NCBI GenBank assembly: GCA_016584495.1 | Contig: WAID01000015.1 | Span: 1,736,501-1,800,500 of the forward strand | Length of the DNA: 64,000 nt | Direction of reading: 5' to 3' | DNA from: Celoporthe dispersa | Lineage: Eukaryota > Ascomycota > Sordariomycetes > Diaporthales > Cryphonectriaceae | Shown: piece after piece, positions 47,397 through 58,094 of the stretch | Layout of the letters: each line of letters begins with the position of its first letter | How positions within the stretch are numbered: the first letter of the stretch is position 1 | Notes under the pieces: generated by a model | What the model was told of the DNA's origin: nothing | Seen by the model: only the letters and a program-made list of their open reading frames with translations | The model's database searches: none | Program-made: the position numbers and the translations under genes

Positions 47397-48900
47397 ATGT
47401 CTGCCAAGAACATTCTGCTCCTCGTTGCTGATGACCTCGGTCGCGATTTTCTAGCTGCTATGGCTGTCAGACCAACCTGACACCCAATCTCGACGCCCTA
47501 GCGGCTTCCGGGGTCCGATTCGACAAGGCCTTTACAAGCACGGCCTCGTGTAGTGGCAGCCGCACAGTCATCTACACAGGCCTGCATACCCACGAGACAG
47601 GCAGCTACGGCTTAAACCAGGAGCGGAATGGCTTCCAGACCTTTGCGAATGTCGAGACTGCACCGTTCCTCTTTGAGAAGAAGCTCGGCTACAAGACTGG
47701 CATCCTCGGAAAAATCCATGTTGGCCCAGACAACCTGTACCCCTGGCAGGTCCGAGAAGAAAGCGAGTCGAGGAACGTCGCCTGGATAGCAGACCGTGCA
47801 GAGGCCTTCTTCAGGGCTTCCAAGGAGGAGCAGAAGGCCTTCTTCCTCACCATCGGCTTCGTCGACCCTCATCGGAAACTACAGACCCGCGGCGGCTTTG
47901 GCAATGTCGACGGCAACCACGACAGTCGCCTCGAAGATCGCATCTTCCACCCCGGCGAGACCACGGTCCCGCCGTTTCTGAGCGACGTGCCTGAGGTCCG
48001 CCAAGAGCTGGCTGAGTACTACCGCTCCATCTTCCGCATGGACCAGGGCGTGGGAATGATCCTCGCCGAACTGGACCGGGAGCAGCTTGCGGAGGACACG
48101 CTGGTCCTTTTCCTCAGCGACAACGGGCCCCCTTTGTCAATTCAAAGACAACGCTGTTTGAGGCCGGGGTACGGCTGCCGTTCTTGATGCGCGCGCCCGG
48201 TGCTGCACCCAAGGGCACTGTCAACCCGAACTTGATCTCGTACGTCGACATCCTGCCTACCTTCCTCGACTGGGCTGGCCACCCAGGGCTCGAGGCGGGA
48301 GAAGGCAAGGTGCCGCGCCTCGGACGATCGGTGCTGCCGGTCCTGGCGAGTACCTCTGCCGCGCCGGGCTGGGACCACGTCTTCGGATCGCACACGTTCC
48401 ACGAGATCACCAATTACTGGCCGACGAGATACATGCGCAACCACCGGTTCAAGTACCACCGCAACGTGTGCTGGAAGCTCGACTTCCCGTTCGCTATGGA
48501 CCTGTACGCATCCTTGTCCTTTGAGGGTATGCGTAACTCCGGGACGCCATCTGCACCGGCCACAATTGGGCCGAGAAAGCTCAAGGACTACATCCAGCGA
48601 CCGCCGCAGGAGCTGTTCGACCTGGAGAGCGACCCTATGGAGATCAAGAACCTGGCGGGTGATCCCGCGTATGCAGAGACGCTGAAGGAGATGAACGAAG
48701 CGCTCGAGCAGTGGCAGATCGAAACCAAGGACCTTTGGCTGTGGCGTGACGGAATGGCGCTGATGAGGTATATCTCCTCTGGCTATGCTCGTGAAGGACT
48801 GCGCATACCTGATCGTGTCGACTTTGACGCGGAGAATCCAGAATCTAAGGAGCCTGTGGCTGCTTATGATCTCTTGACGGGCAAATATGCGGGGCTATAA
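47397..48900 (+). CDS. Sulfatase (alkaline-phosphatase superfamily, N-sulfoglucosamine sulfohydrolase-like)
   Basis: Predicted hydrolase of sulfate esters or sulfamates. Single exon, about 501 residues after two breaks: near 47454 (one more base in CTAGCTGC restores FLGCYGCQTNLTPNLD) and T3 of CCCCCTTTGTC near 48130-48137 (one more restores PPFVNSKTTLFEAGVRLPF). Active-site elements in order: metal ligands in ILLLVADDLG, the formylglycine position in STASCSGSRTVIYTG, GKIHVGP (Lys/His), GFVDPHRK and the second metal site FLSDNG; the C-terminal ELFDLESDPMEIKNLAGDP segment is typical. The motif reads C-S-G-S-R where sulfatases normally have Pro or Ala at the third place. No signal peptide, so probably intracellular. 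Convergent with the GH43-like gene (98 bp apart). Confidence 0.85.
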
Positions 48901-48998
48901 TCCCCTCACTAATGTCGAAGCCAATATGTATTTTGGAAAGAAAGAAAGAATAAAGAAAAAATTAAAATAAAACAATATGCTGAGTGGAGACATGCTAC

Positions 48999-50708
48999 CT
49001 AGAATTGATAGACATACAAGGAAGCCTTTGTGGACTCTGTGAAATCACCACCTCTCAACGTGCCGTAAGTACTCCCTGTGTCATTCGACGGCTGCGCCAG
49101 CGTCCCATAACAGCCATTCGTCGCATTCGTGCTCAGCGTAATGCTCGAGACCGTCTTCCCTCCAACAGGCAGCGAGATCTTGCTCGGAGCCCACGAGATA
49201 TTGCTGGACACCCAGGAAAAGACCTGACTGTCGCCCTCAGAAAAGACAACAGAAACATTCAGGTGCCCATCCAGATCCGGGCCGGCATTGGTGGTCGGAC
49301 CCAGGTTCCACGTCCGCTGCCACACGGGAAACTCAATGTTGGAGGCATTCATGCCAGGGCTGTAGACCTGCACTAAGTCCTGCCCGTTGCGGACACGACA
49401 GTCCAGCTGGTAAGGGACTGGCGAGGTGGGTGCTGTTGTTACCGCCGCGTCGCCCATCAGAGGAATTGTTGCTGTGGCCGGACAGGTGAAATTCTTGATA
49501 GTGTGGTCGTCGTTGAACTCTAGAGGAAAGAAGAAAGTACTGGAGGCAGCCTGGTGATTATCACTATGCCACATGATTCCATCGTAATAGATATCGCTCG
49601 GGCTGGTCCGGTACCCAAGGTTGCCTGCAAGGATGATCTGCCCCCGTCTGGCGTGGGGAGCACGTTGGCGCCCTTGTTCTGACCACCACAGCCATCATGG
49701 CTCAAGATACCGCCGTCTGTGTAAGGGCCCAGGGGATCGGTTGCGTAGTAATGGTAAATATAGCCAGGGCAGTTCTGACAGGTATAACCGAACGTGAGAT
49801 ACCAGTAGCCGTCATGATAGAAAAACCAGAGGCCTCGAGCGAGAGGCCCATGGCGTTGAGCTCCACGGCGCCGCGTACCAGGGCGGTGGTCGCAGCGGTG
49901 CCGACCGTCGAGGTCAGGTTGGGCGTGAGCTGCTGGACGTAGATGTCCCAGACGTATACGCCCCATTCCTCGGACGAGCCGCTCCTGATCCCCGAGAGAA
50001 CATCACTGACCATGTAGTGCGTTCCGTCCGGGCCCACGGCCACGTCAAAGTCGTGGGAGATATTCGTGCCGCTCATGAGACTAGGTGGATCGCTCCAGGG
50101 CCCACCAGGAGAATCAGAGGTCGCGTAGTAGAAGTTTGCCGTCAATGCGCCGCCTCCCATGAACATGACATATTGCCCGGTGGCATTGCTGTAGCGGACC
50201 ACGGGCTTGGTCACGTTGGCGACCTCGATGGAGGGCTGGTAGAAGCTCTCCAGCTGCCAGTTGGTGAAGTCTGAGGACGAGTACGACTTGATGCCGCAGT
50301 TGCCGTCCTCGCCATAGTCGCCAGGCGGATAGACGGGCTGCGTCGGCCAGTCCGTGTCGTTGTAGATTGTGCCGTAGAAGAAGATAGAACCACCACAGCC
50401 CCAGGTTGCTGCGTGCATGTAGTACTTGTCCTCGTAGAAAGTCACATGCGCCTCCACCTGCTCACGTCCGTTGCCGTCGGTGGTGATGGGGTAGGTCCAT
50501 TTTCCATATTTTTGTGGCTGAAAGGGATGAGTGGGGAGACCGTCGTCGCCGTCCAGGATATCAACAGCGGCAAAATTAATATAGGTAGCGGTTGGGCCCT
50601 GGGACGAGGAAGACGAGGAAGGGGTTGTTGTTGCTGTTAGAGAAGCAGCCGAGATCAGCACGGGCAAAGGCTCGAGCCCACCACCAGCTGCTGCGCTTTC
50701 AGCATCAT
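48999..50708 (-). CDS. Secreted glycoside hydrolase, GH43-like beta-propeller
   Basis: Single exon, about 570 residues after three breaks, each needing one more base: A3 at 50666-50668, A5 at 49821-49825, C5 at 49641-49645. The first correction yields a clear signal peptide (MMLKAQQLVVGSS then LLPVLISAASLTA). The propeller part has VEAHVTFYEDKYYMHAATWG, GIKSYSSSDFTNWQ, KPVVRYSNATGQYVMFM and NISHDFDVAVGPDGTHYMVS, with acidic residues placed as in family 43 enzymes, resembling fungal exo-1,3-beta-galactanase relatives. Many NxS/T sequons agree with secretion. The last third is a beta-rich module (PVWQRTWNLG, SSITLSTNATNGC). Exact specificity is not known; GH43 is by resemblance only. Divergent from the zinc-cluster regulator. 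Confidence 0.7.
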
Positions 50709-51539
50709 GGCGTGACTATTGAGCGATAATCAAGACAGCTTGGTCGCAAGTCTTCCCGACGACAAAGGATGAATTATTATATATGTAATAAAACATATTC
50801 TCCTTTCTCATCTGTCCAGGTGGGCGGCCGAAGTGGCTTTCCTTAAATACTTACCCAGAAGCCAGCAGATCCATGACCAGGCCTTCTGAACAGCAGTCTC
50901 TCTTTCTCTCTCTCTCTCTATTATCACTATTACCCTTGCGTTCTGGAGGGGTCATAACTGCTCTCGTGCTGATCCTCAAAGATCAGGATTCGAAAGGAGC
51001 AACAGCAGCTGGCGGCTGTCGGAGCTCGGAAGCCGAACAAGGCCCAGGTATGGCGTGGCCCATGGACCAGGTGCAGTGTATTTAATATGCCATGTTCAAT
51101 GCCAAATGCCTATCTATTCCTCTGATGAGAAAAGGTGCACCATGTCATGTAAAATTGTACTTGAATGCCCAGGATTACTTGGCCCAGGGCGGTGTATGCA
51201 AGCCGTCCCCAGTGCCCAGGGGGTAACAGTTACTATACGGTACTAGCCAAGTCAATGGTACGCCGCTAATACCCCGCAAACTATGCATGCACCATTCTGC
51301 ACGGCAATTGCGCGATTGGTCCCGGTTAAGACATGTGCCCCGATTTGTTACCCCTGGTCGCCTTTAAGATTTGGGGAGGAGGAACCTCGGACGTGGGTCT
51401 GCTCGGCTCCCGCGATGTCAACATTGATTGTCCTTCTGCCGCATAGTACATTCGCAGCAGCGGGCTGTGTGCAGTACAATGGTCGCATTGTCTACTATTC
51501 GCCAGTTCAAGTGACCACGCTCGCGGGTCGGATGCCGAC
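50709..51539. promoter_or_regulatory. Shared divergent promoter, GH43-like / zinc-cluster regulator
   Basis: 831 bp between divergent start codons with no ORF of interest. It contains CGGCCG at 50825-50830 and CGGAAGCCG at 51027-51035, both inverted CGG/CCG triplets of the type bound by Zn2Cys6 dimers, and another CGG at 51020-51022. A CT-rich tract lies at about 50898-50920. Confidence 0.5.
51027..51035. promoter_or_regulatory. Candidate Zn2Cys6 site CGGAAGCCG
   Basis: Inverted CGG/CCG triplets with 3-bp spacing, plus an extra CGG 7 bp upstream. It lies about midway between the hydrolase and regulator. Inferred from the known preference of fungal zinc-cluster dimers; short sites occur by chance in GC-rich DNA. 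Confidence 0.3.
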
Positions 51540-53867
51540 ATGGCTTCCACCATTGACCAGCAGCAGCAGCAGCAGCAACCACCAGAACCCACCCCAGCCG
51601 CGCACTCACGACGGTCGCCCCATACGTGCTCATCTTGTAGGAGCCGTAAAGTCCGATGTGACGGCCGAAGAGACATATGCAGGAACTGTGAGAGGTTAGG
51701 CCTCGCGTGCTCTTTTCGAGGCCAGGAGCCCCCAAGCAGATGCCCAGACAGGCGCCGCACGAGACGAGCATGTCTACCATGCCGCAACAGAAAGGCGCGG
51801 TGCAGCGGCATGACGCCAGCCTGCCAGAGATGTCTCGACCTCGGACTCAAGTGCACCTACGGGTCCTCTGCTGCCGCTGCTGTGACGAGCAGATACATGG
51901 CACCCTCTCGCGTGCATGACATCTCGTCACCCTCCACCAGCACTCCTCCGCCGAGCGCGTTGCTCCCGCAGTCACCACAGGCCAGCAGCAGCGAGTCCAC
52001 GACCTCCGAGAGCAGCTCAGAGGACATGTAAGACCAAGACCCCCTACCAAAAGACTGAGAGTTCCTTTACTCGTTGTAGATTGCTTGGTGTCCTTTTACT
52101 AACCACACGCGCAATAATTATCGCTCCAGATCCAGCTTTCCGTCAGAGTCGCAGTCGTTACAGGCGTTGGATGCATTCTTCCAGCACCTCCACCACGTCC
52201 CAGTGTTTGCCTTTATGCACAAGGCTACAGTCATAGAGGACTACCGTGCCGGCGTCCTCGACAAGGCACTTCTTCTCGCACTGGCTGGCAACACCACTGC
52301 TCTCATCGGCGATGGGCCCCACGGGAGAGGACGAGGGCCTACCTACATTGACCTCGCCGAGTCCATCGTCATCAGCGGGCGGGAAGAGCCCAGCCTGGCT
52401 CGCGTCCAGGCTCTGATCCTGATCATCAAGTACCGCGAGTACCAGGGTCGCTTCTCCAGCGTCTTCATCCTGACCGCTATCGCCATGAGGGTTTGCCATG
52501 GCCCTGCGGCTCAACTACGAGGACCACACCATGCACCCGCTCTCTCGCGAGGTCCGCAGGAGGGCGTGGTGGTCTCTGTTCATGATTGACACGCAGATCG
52601 CCAGCGGATACGATGACTTTTCCCTGTCCAATATAAGCCACATCTATATCCAGCTACCCTGTCCCGAGCAGGATTTCAGCCTGGGCCTCGCTCGGCCTGT
52701 CGAGAAGCTCCACATCAACAAGTCTACCGCCCACGCCACCGAGAGTAATGAGCTCAACCCGCTTGCGCAGGTCGTGCGCGTAAAGTGGTTGCGCCACAAG
52801 ACCCTGCAGTCCACCAAACGCATCGTGGCGACCACACAAGTAGACCTGGGAGAAGAGGTGCGCTCGCTCCAGGAAGACCTGGATGCCTTCCAAGCCCAGC
52901 TGCCCGCCGGTCTGCAGCTCTCGGAGCAGAATGCACGCCTGCACGCCTACTGGACAAGCTTCTCCGCGTATGCCACGATCCACGTCGTCTGCTTCGCAAT
53001 CCGCATGATTGTCTATCGCCTGCCTCTGCCTGGCATCAAGGAGGCACTCCCCAGCCACGTTGTGCGCCGTCTAGATCCGAGTTTTACCATGCACTGTCTA
53101 ACCCGCTGCCTCGAGGCTGCGACCCTCATGGCGGACGCCTTGAAACTCTTGCTCACCTGCAAGGCAAAAAGCTCTGCGGTCGACCTGGACCTGGCCATCT
53201 GCACATATCAGTGTGCCCGGATCCTATTTCATCTGCACCGCAGGCTTCCTACACAGGTTCCGCGCGACGAGCTAGCAGCCAGGATCGCCTGCTGTCGGGA
53301 ATTCCTCACTGAGATGTTCTTCGAGTGCGAGATGATACGCAATATAGTTGAGTGGCCAAACTTGCTACAGAGCTCTTGGGAGACCACTGCTAACCTTCGG
53401 TATCCAGCGGAGCGACATGGAGCATCTTGTTGCGTGGGGTTTTCCGCCTCACCTACGCTGAGCCGTAGCCTTGCGAGTCCCGTCCCGGCGCCGCTGACAG
53501 GCTCAACGAAGCTGCCAGACACATCTCACATCCGCTCTGGACACAGCTTGGTCGACCAGATGCAAATCCGAACCGACCAGCCCCCAGCTCATCAGTCTTG
53601 AGTCAGACCGTGGACGGAGGAGACCCGGCCCGAGCGAACGAGGAGGCTGTCGAGAGTATAGCAATGGGTCCAACGCAGGCCCTTCACTTGGCATCCGACC
53701 ACCGCCCGCACTTCCAGGAACTGAATTTTGGACAAGTCCCGCAGGGCGGTGGCTTTCCAGATATTGATCATGCCATACAGGATCTTGACGCCCTGGTCTA
53801 CCAGATTGACTCGTCCATGTGGACGGCTATGAACGACGGCGAAACCATGCAGGCGATGCATCTATGA
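51540..53867 (+). CDS. Fungal transcription factor with two tandem Zn2Cys6 clusters
   Basis: Exon 1 (51540-52027) and exon 2 from 52130 join across a 102-bp intron (GTAAGA...CAG, branch ACTAAC). The N-terminus has a polyGln run, then two complete binuclear clusters about 27 residues apart: CSSCRSRKVRCDGRRDIC then RNCERLGLAC, and CLPCRNRKARCSGMTPAC then QRCLDLGLKC, each with C-x2-C-x6-C-x6-C-x2-C-x6-C spacing. A Ser/Thr-rich linker follows, then a fungal-TF middle homology region (MRFAMALRLN, EVRRRAWWSLFMIDTQIASG). One break at G3 52489-52491 (one less). Between about 53395 and 53480 no single frame is satisfactory (fragments suggest RSDMEHLVAWGFPP then AADRLNEAARHISHPLW); the last frame ends at 53867. 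Total roughly 740 residues. Confidence 0.82.
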
Positions 53868-54875
53868 TGGAGAAATAGGTGGACGCTCTGAGAGATGCTG
53901 CGTTGCTTCCTAGGAGGCCCGCCTTGGACAATGAGTGTATATCGACCCGACCGCAGACTTCCTTTTTTTTTTTTTTTTTATTCTCCCCAGGGCCTCCATC
54001 TGCCTCGACGTCATCGTGAGGCTGGCCTGGGCGGTCCGGAGAACTCGACAGGAAGAACAATACCAGCCAAGTCTCGCCAACGTCCCATTGCCTCAGGCGA
54101 GGCTGACGGATGACTGCTAGATGAGGTGGAGGATGGTGGCAGGAACAGTCCTCACCCTGCCACGCTGAAATGCGTCATAGTAGACGATGTGTGTAGCAAA
54201 ACCCACTTCAAGTCCGCTTAGAGGTCCGTTCCTGTGCAGACTGCCAACGCAAAAGCCCGTTCAGCCAAGTAGGCTTCCCCTTTTGGCGCGCTGCTCCAAG
54301 AGTCACTCTTTCTCGAAGCGACAAATCGGAATAAAGGCTTGCCTAGATACCTAAGAAACATAACACTTGACAGTGAACAACCTAATACAGAGGTTGTAAG
54401 GTGTGTTGGCATCCCCTCGCATTTTCCGAGATCATTTTCGTTGTGTGAGGGGTTTCATGGTGACTTTAGGGAGTTGCTATATTCCGATAAACCAATGTCG
54501 ATGGTTTTAGCCTCCTCCTAGAGTTTCATAACTACTCAGAACAAAGGGCTTTCTACATGGGCAGGCACCCCAGACTATAGTGTCTACAAAGGGATTCCTT
54601 TCCAGGGCCAGCTTGCACTAGAGGGCTTTTAGTCAAGGGCAGACTATCCCGTCTGTATGCACATGAGTGGACAGCAACGGTCCTAGTACAAGGCAAATCC
54701 CCAGCAGAGTTGATCATACCAAATGCCAGTGACCACCAGTTACAATTATAAGAAAGTTTTGTTCCTCTATTATCCGTCCATTGATTAGTCTGTGATCGCT
54801 CTTGCTATAATATTCCATATACACAAGGAGTATTTAGCTCCAAGCCTAGACAACTCAGCTTTGGTTCATACTTGC
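53868..54875. other. Intergenic, 3' of the regulator
   Basis: 1.0 kb with no supported gene. A T-run lies at about 53966-53979; AT content is above that of the core regions. Confidence 0.35.
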
Positions 54876-55465
54876 CTCCATTGTTCTCACCTCATTCTAT
54901 AATCTACAAAGTAACCATTTCTCAAACGTTTTGCTCCGGGGGGGGGGAGGGGAGTTCTTGTTTTTGTCACCTAATTTGTCAGATCCTTTAGTCTAATCTC
55001 TTCCCGACGAACAAAGACGTTATAAGTCTTTATGAGAATCTAAGAATACAGCTAATATGATCGCCTTTGTTAGTCATCACTTTGGTGACAGTCTTCCGTC
55101 TTTCCTTCCACTCCCTTCCTATCGCCACGGTTTAGAGATGAGCCTGGAGAGCAGGTGTGCTGATGTGGTGAAATGTATATGTGCAGTTGTTCTTGAGAAA
55201 CTGGCGATCGCCTGTTCCCGACAGTAGGAGAGGGGCAGTTATTAGCTCGTAATTAGATACAGGTTTGCTTGTTTTCTCTGGTTTTCTTGCCTCCCCACTC
55301 TTTTTTTTCTTCTTTTCTTTTCTTCCTTTCTTTTCTTTCATATTCTCTTTGTTTTGTGTTCCTTTCACAAAACCTTCTTCCCTTCACAAAAACTCCGAGA
55401 AGCAACAGCTAACAACAGGCAGACGAGCCACAAACGAACCAAAATACAAGTGTTCGGTATCGTCA
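54876..55465. repeat. Decayed tandem copy of the DUF7924 gene 5' region
   Basis: This stretch aligns, with many substitutions and gaps, to 55470-55815, which carries the leader, first exon and intron of the next gene. Shared anchors in order include CTACAAAGTA (54914 and 55510), TCTCAAACGTT, TTCCCGACG, the block at 55118-55152 against 55644-55682 that holds the start codon, and GATACAGGTTTG (55256 and 55711). The start codon and frame are lost here. A G-run occurs at 54939-54947. Read as an old tandem duplication now decayed. Confidence 0.55.
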
Positions 55466-55656
55466 CCTGCAATAGTTGCGTCCACTCTCCTCACTTCACT
55501 TCATACTCTACAAAGTAGCCCCATCTCAAACGTTGTTTCGGAGTCGGTTCTCACCTATCTTGTCGGTTACTGTAGCCTGGTATATTCCCGACGTACGAAG
55601 GCCTCATAAGTTTCTTAGAAGCCTACCACCTTTCTTTTGCACCCCTTCCTGCAATT

Positions 55657-57089
55657 ATGGTTCAAACTCGAGCCCAGAGAGCTAGGCAGGAGCCGTACGG
55701 TCAGCAGGTAGATACAGGTTTGTTTGTTCCCTTTCACGAAGCTCAAAACCACAGCTGATGAGAGACAGGCGAACGACGAAGCGTATCAACGCACAAGAGT
55801 CCACCAACGGCTACCCAAAGTAAAAGCCCAAAGCAGACCGTCGAAGATACGCGCAGCCACAGTCCCAAGCTCTCCCCGGAGCCACATCGACTATCGACCC
55901 CATATGCTGCTGAGGAAACGTTTGACGAAACCGCAGTGGTCAACAAGGACTGCAACGAGCCGGCCGACCCCATCGACTTCTGGACCAGGGAAGGACGCTG
56001 GCCGCGCGAGTACTTCGAGCCCGACATGGACTTCATTCGAAAGTTTGGGCCATCAGGCTCTCCCGCACTTGTTATGTCAACCGACCAGCAGTCTACAGCC
56101 GAGACGAGTGCACAATACAACGGTTCTCGCTTTCCGATTGAGTTGGAGTTCAGGGGACATACATGATGGGGTCCAATCTGGGTATCCAAGATGAAAGCAA
56201 GCAGACTCTCCACAACCTGCTGTATGGCACTCAGCCGACCCCAAGCGGAACTGTGTTTGACGACCCTGTCTTCAGCAAGGCTTGCGACAACCTCGTAAAC
56301 AAACTTGAGGCGAGAGTGACTCAGGACATATCTCGACTCATTGTCCCTTCTGCAGAGACGCTCGCTCTCTACCCTCAGAATCAGCATCTCTCCATCCTGA
56401 CAGAGAGCGTGAACGAGGGCTGGAACAACTCGTTTCCTGTGATCGGAGCTCGTCCGCAGCCAGACTATTCTGTTGGATTCCGACAAAACGCCTTCACCGC
56501 TGATCAGCTTGCGAAGCTGTCGCCGTTTATTGGCAACTGGGCTGGTAGCCGAAAATCGTACTTTATGGCCACACCTTACATGTGCTTTCCGTTCCTGACC
56601 TGCGAAGTAAAGTGCGGGATGGGAGTACTGGACATTGCAGATCGCCAAAATGCCCACAGCATGACCCTGGCAGCCCGCGCGATTGTCGAGCTCTTCCGGC
56701 TTGTGGACCGCGAGGAGGAAGTCAACCGGCAGATCCTCGCCTTTGCCATTTCACACGACAACCAGTCGGTACGGATCCACGGCTACTACCCAGTACTTGA
56801 CGGGGAGAATATCCGTTATTACTGTCATCAGATCCGTAACTTCTCTTTCACCGAGCTAGATGGCAGGGACAGATGGGCGGCATATCGGTTTACCAGGAAC
56901 ATCTACGACACTTGGATGCCGGATCACTTCAGGAAGATCTGCTCGGCCGTCGACCAGCTGCCGTCGGTGGACCCGGTGCTTCCTGGGCCGACCGGCCTGA
57001 AGCGCTTGGCGCAGTCAGCGACGAGTTCGGATACTTCGAGACCGAGGCCTGCCAAGAGGAGAACGATGCGATCAGGTCTCAGGAACTGA
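55657..57089 (+). CDS. DUF7924-like fungal protein, possible PD-(D/E)XK fold
   Basis: Uncharacterised fungal family. Exon 1 (55657-55717, MVQTRAQRARQEPYGQQ...) is followed by a 51-bp intron (GTTTGT...CAG, my choice, the only one that keeps frame) and exon 2 (55769-57089), about 460 residues after one break (G4 at 56153-56156, one more restores FRGTYMMGSNLG). The disordered N-terminal third leads to a globular C-terminal domain with RPQPDYSVGF, then MCFPFLTCEVKCG, LDIADRQNAHSMTLAARAIV, FAISHDNQSVRIHGYYPV and YDTWMPDHFRKICSAVDQLP. A PD pair about 60 residues before E-V-K is the spacing of PD-(D/E)XK nuclease-like folds; this link is my inference. A basic Arg-rich tail (RPRPAKRRTMRSGLR) may be a nuclear signal. 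Confidence 0.75.
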
Positions 57090-57452
57090 GGTACCCAGAC
57101 TACTGCGTGGACGCACTGGGCTGGCCATCACCATGGAAGGTCCAAAGTTCATGGATGTATTGTCAAGTCAGAATCGCGCGACTCAGTACTATCAAGTATG
57201 CATGTGCTGTACCGAGGCGCTAGAGGGGGTTCAGCGCACCATCACAGGCCGAGCGGGTCTGCCGCAGCGATAAGATCTCGATAAGGGAACTTTTCGCGTC
57301 ACGGTCTCGTGCAGGTAACAGAGCTGCCTTTGAACCACTTCCGTCCGCCCGCTGCTGAAAGCCGACAAGAGCACAATCGACCCAACAAAACTCCCTCTCT
57401 CCCCTCTAAATTCGCCCAGGCCTCGTATCCACGAGAGCACCCCACCGCAAAG
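57090..57452. other. Intergenic / promoter of the rhomboid-like gene
   Basis: 363 bp, no ORF of interest. An in-frame ORF extends upstream to 57309 ahead of the chosen start. Confidence 0.35.
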
Positions 57453-58094
57453 ATGACGACACCACAAGCCCAACCTCCGGGCGAACCACGCCCACCCCAA
57501 CACCAACAACCACAACCACAGGCTGCAGCCCCCGGCGGCAGCAAGTTTCGAAATCCAGACTGGGTGCACTACAGCGCCTGGGCGGGTGTGATCCTCGGCC
57601 CCATCGCCCTGTTCATGCCCCCGCGGCGGGTCGGCCTCCAGTCGCTCTTCCTCGCCTCGGGCACCTCGTACGCGACCAACATCCTGGCATACGACTACAC
57701 CGGCGAGTCCATCTACCAGCGCTTCGTGCGGCGGTGGAGCAACATGGTCGACGGCGGCCTGCCCGAGAAGGCGAGGCGCACACAGGAGCTGCTGCGGATC
57801 GAGCGCGAGCGGAGAGAGGCGGCGCTGTCTGAGGCGCAGAGGAAGGCGCTGCAGGAGGAGAGGGAAAAGAAGGAGATGGCGCAGCGCGGCCCGCTGGAGA
57901 GGCTGTGGATGGGGAGCGAGAAGGAGAGCTGGAAGGAGGAGAGGGCCAAGAGGGAGAAGGAGGCGCTGGAGCAGGGGAAGGGATATGGAGATATGATCAT
58001 GGAACAAGTCAAGGAGGCATTTGGCATGGACAAGAAGGACGACAACGGTGAAGACAAGGGTGGGAGGACCGAGGATGACAAGAAGGAACGATGA
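57453..58094 (+). CDS. Small fungal membrane protein (type often annotated rhomboid-like)
   Basis: Single exon, 213 residues. A Pro/Gln-rich N-terminus leads to FRNPDWVHYSAWAGVILGP and IALFMPPRR, a first membrane segment, then a second weaker one around LQSLFLASGTSYATNILAY, and a highly charged C-terminal coiled-coil (about 110-213). This layout matches a widespread Sordariomycetes family usually labelled rhomboid family membrane protein, but the catalytic rhomboid GxSx motif and His are absent, so protease activity is not expected. The start MTTPQAQPPG at 57453 is preferred; the frame is open further upstream. Confidence 0.65.
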   Translation: MTTPQAQPPGEPRPPQHQQPQPQAAAPGGSKFRNPDWVHYSAWAGVILGPIALFMPPRRVGLQSLFLASGTSYATNILAYDYTGESIYQRFVRRWSNMVDGGLPEKARRTQELLRIERERREAALSEAQRKALQEEREKKEMAQRGPLERLWMGSEKESWKEERAKREKEALEQGKGYGDMIMEQVKEAFGMDKKDDNGEDKGGRTEDDKKER

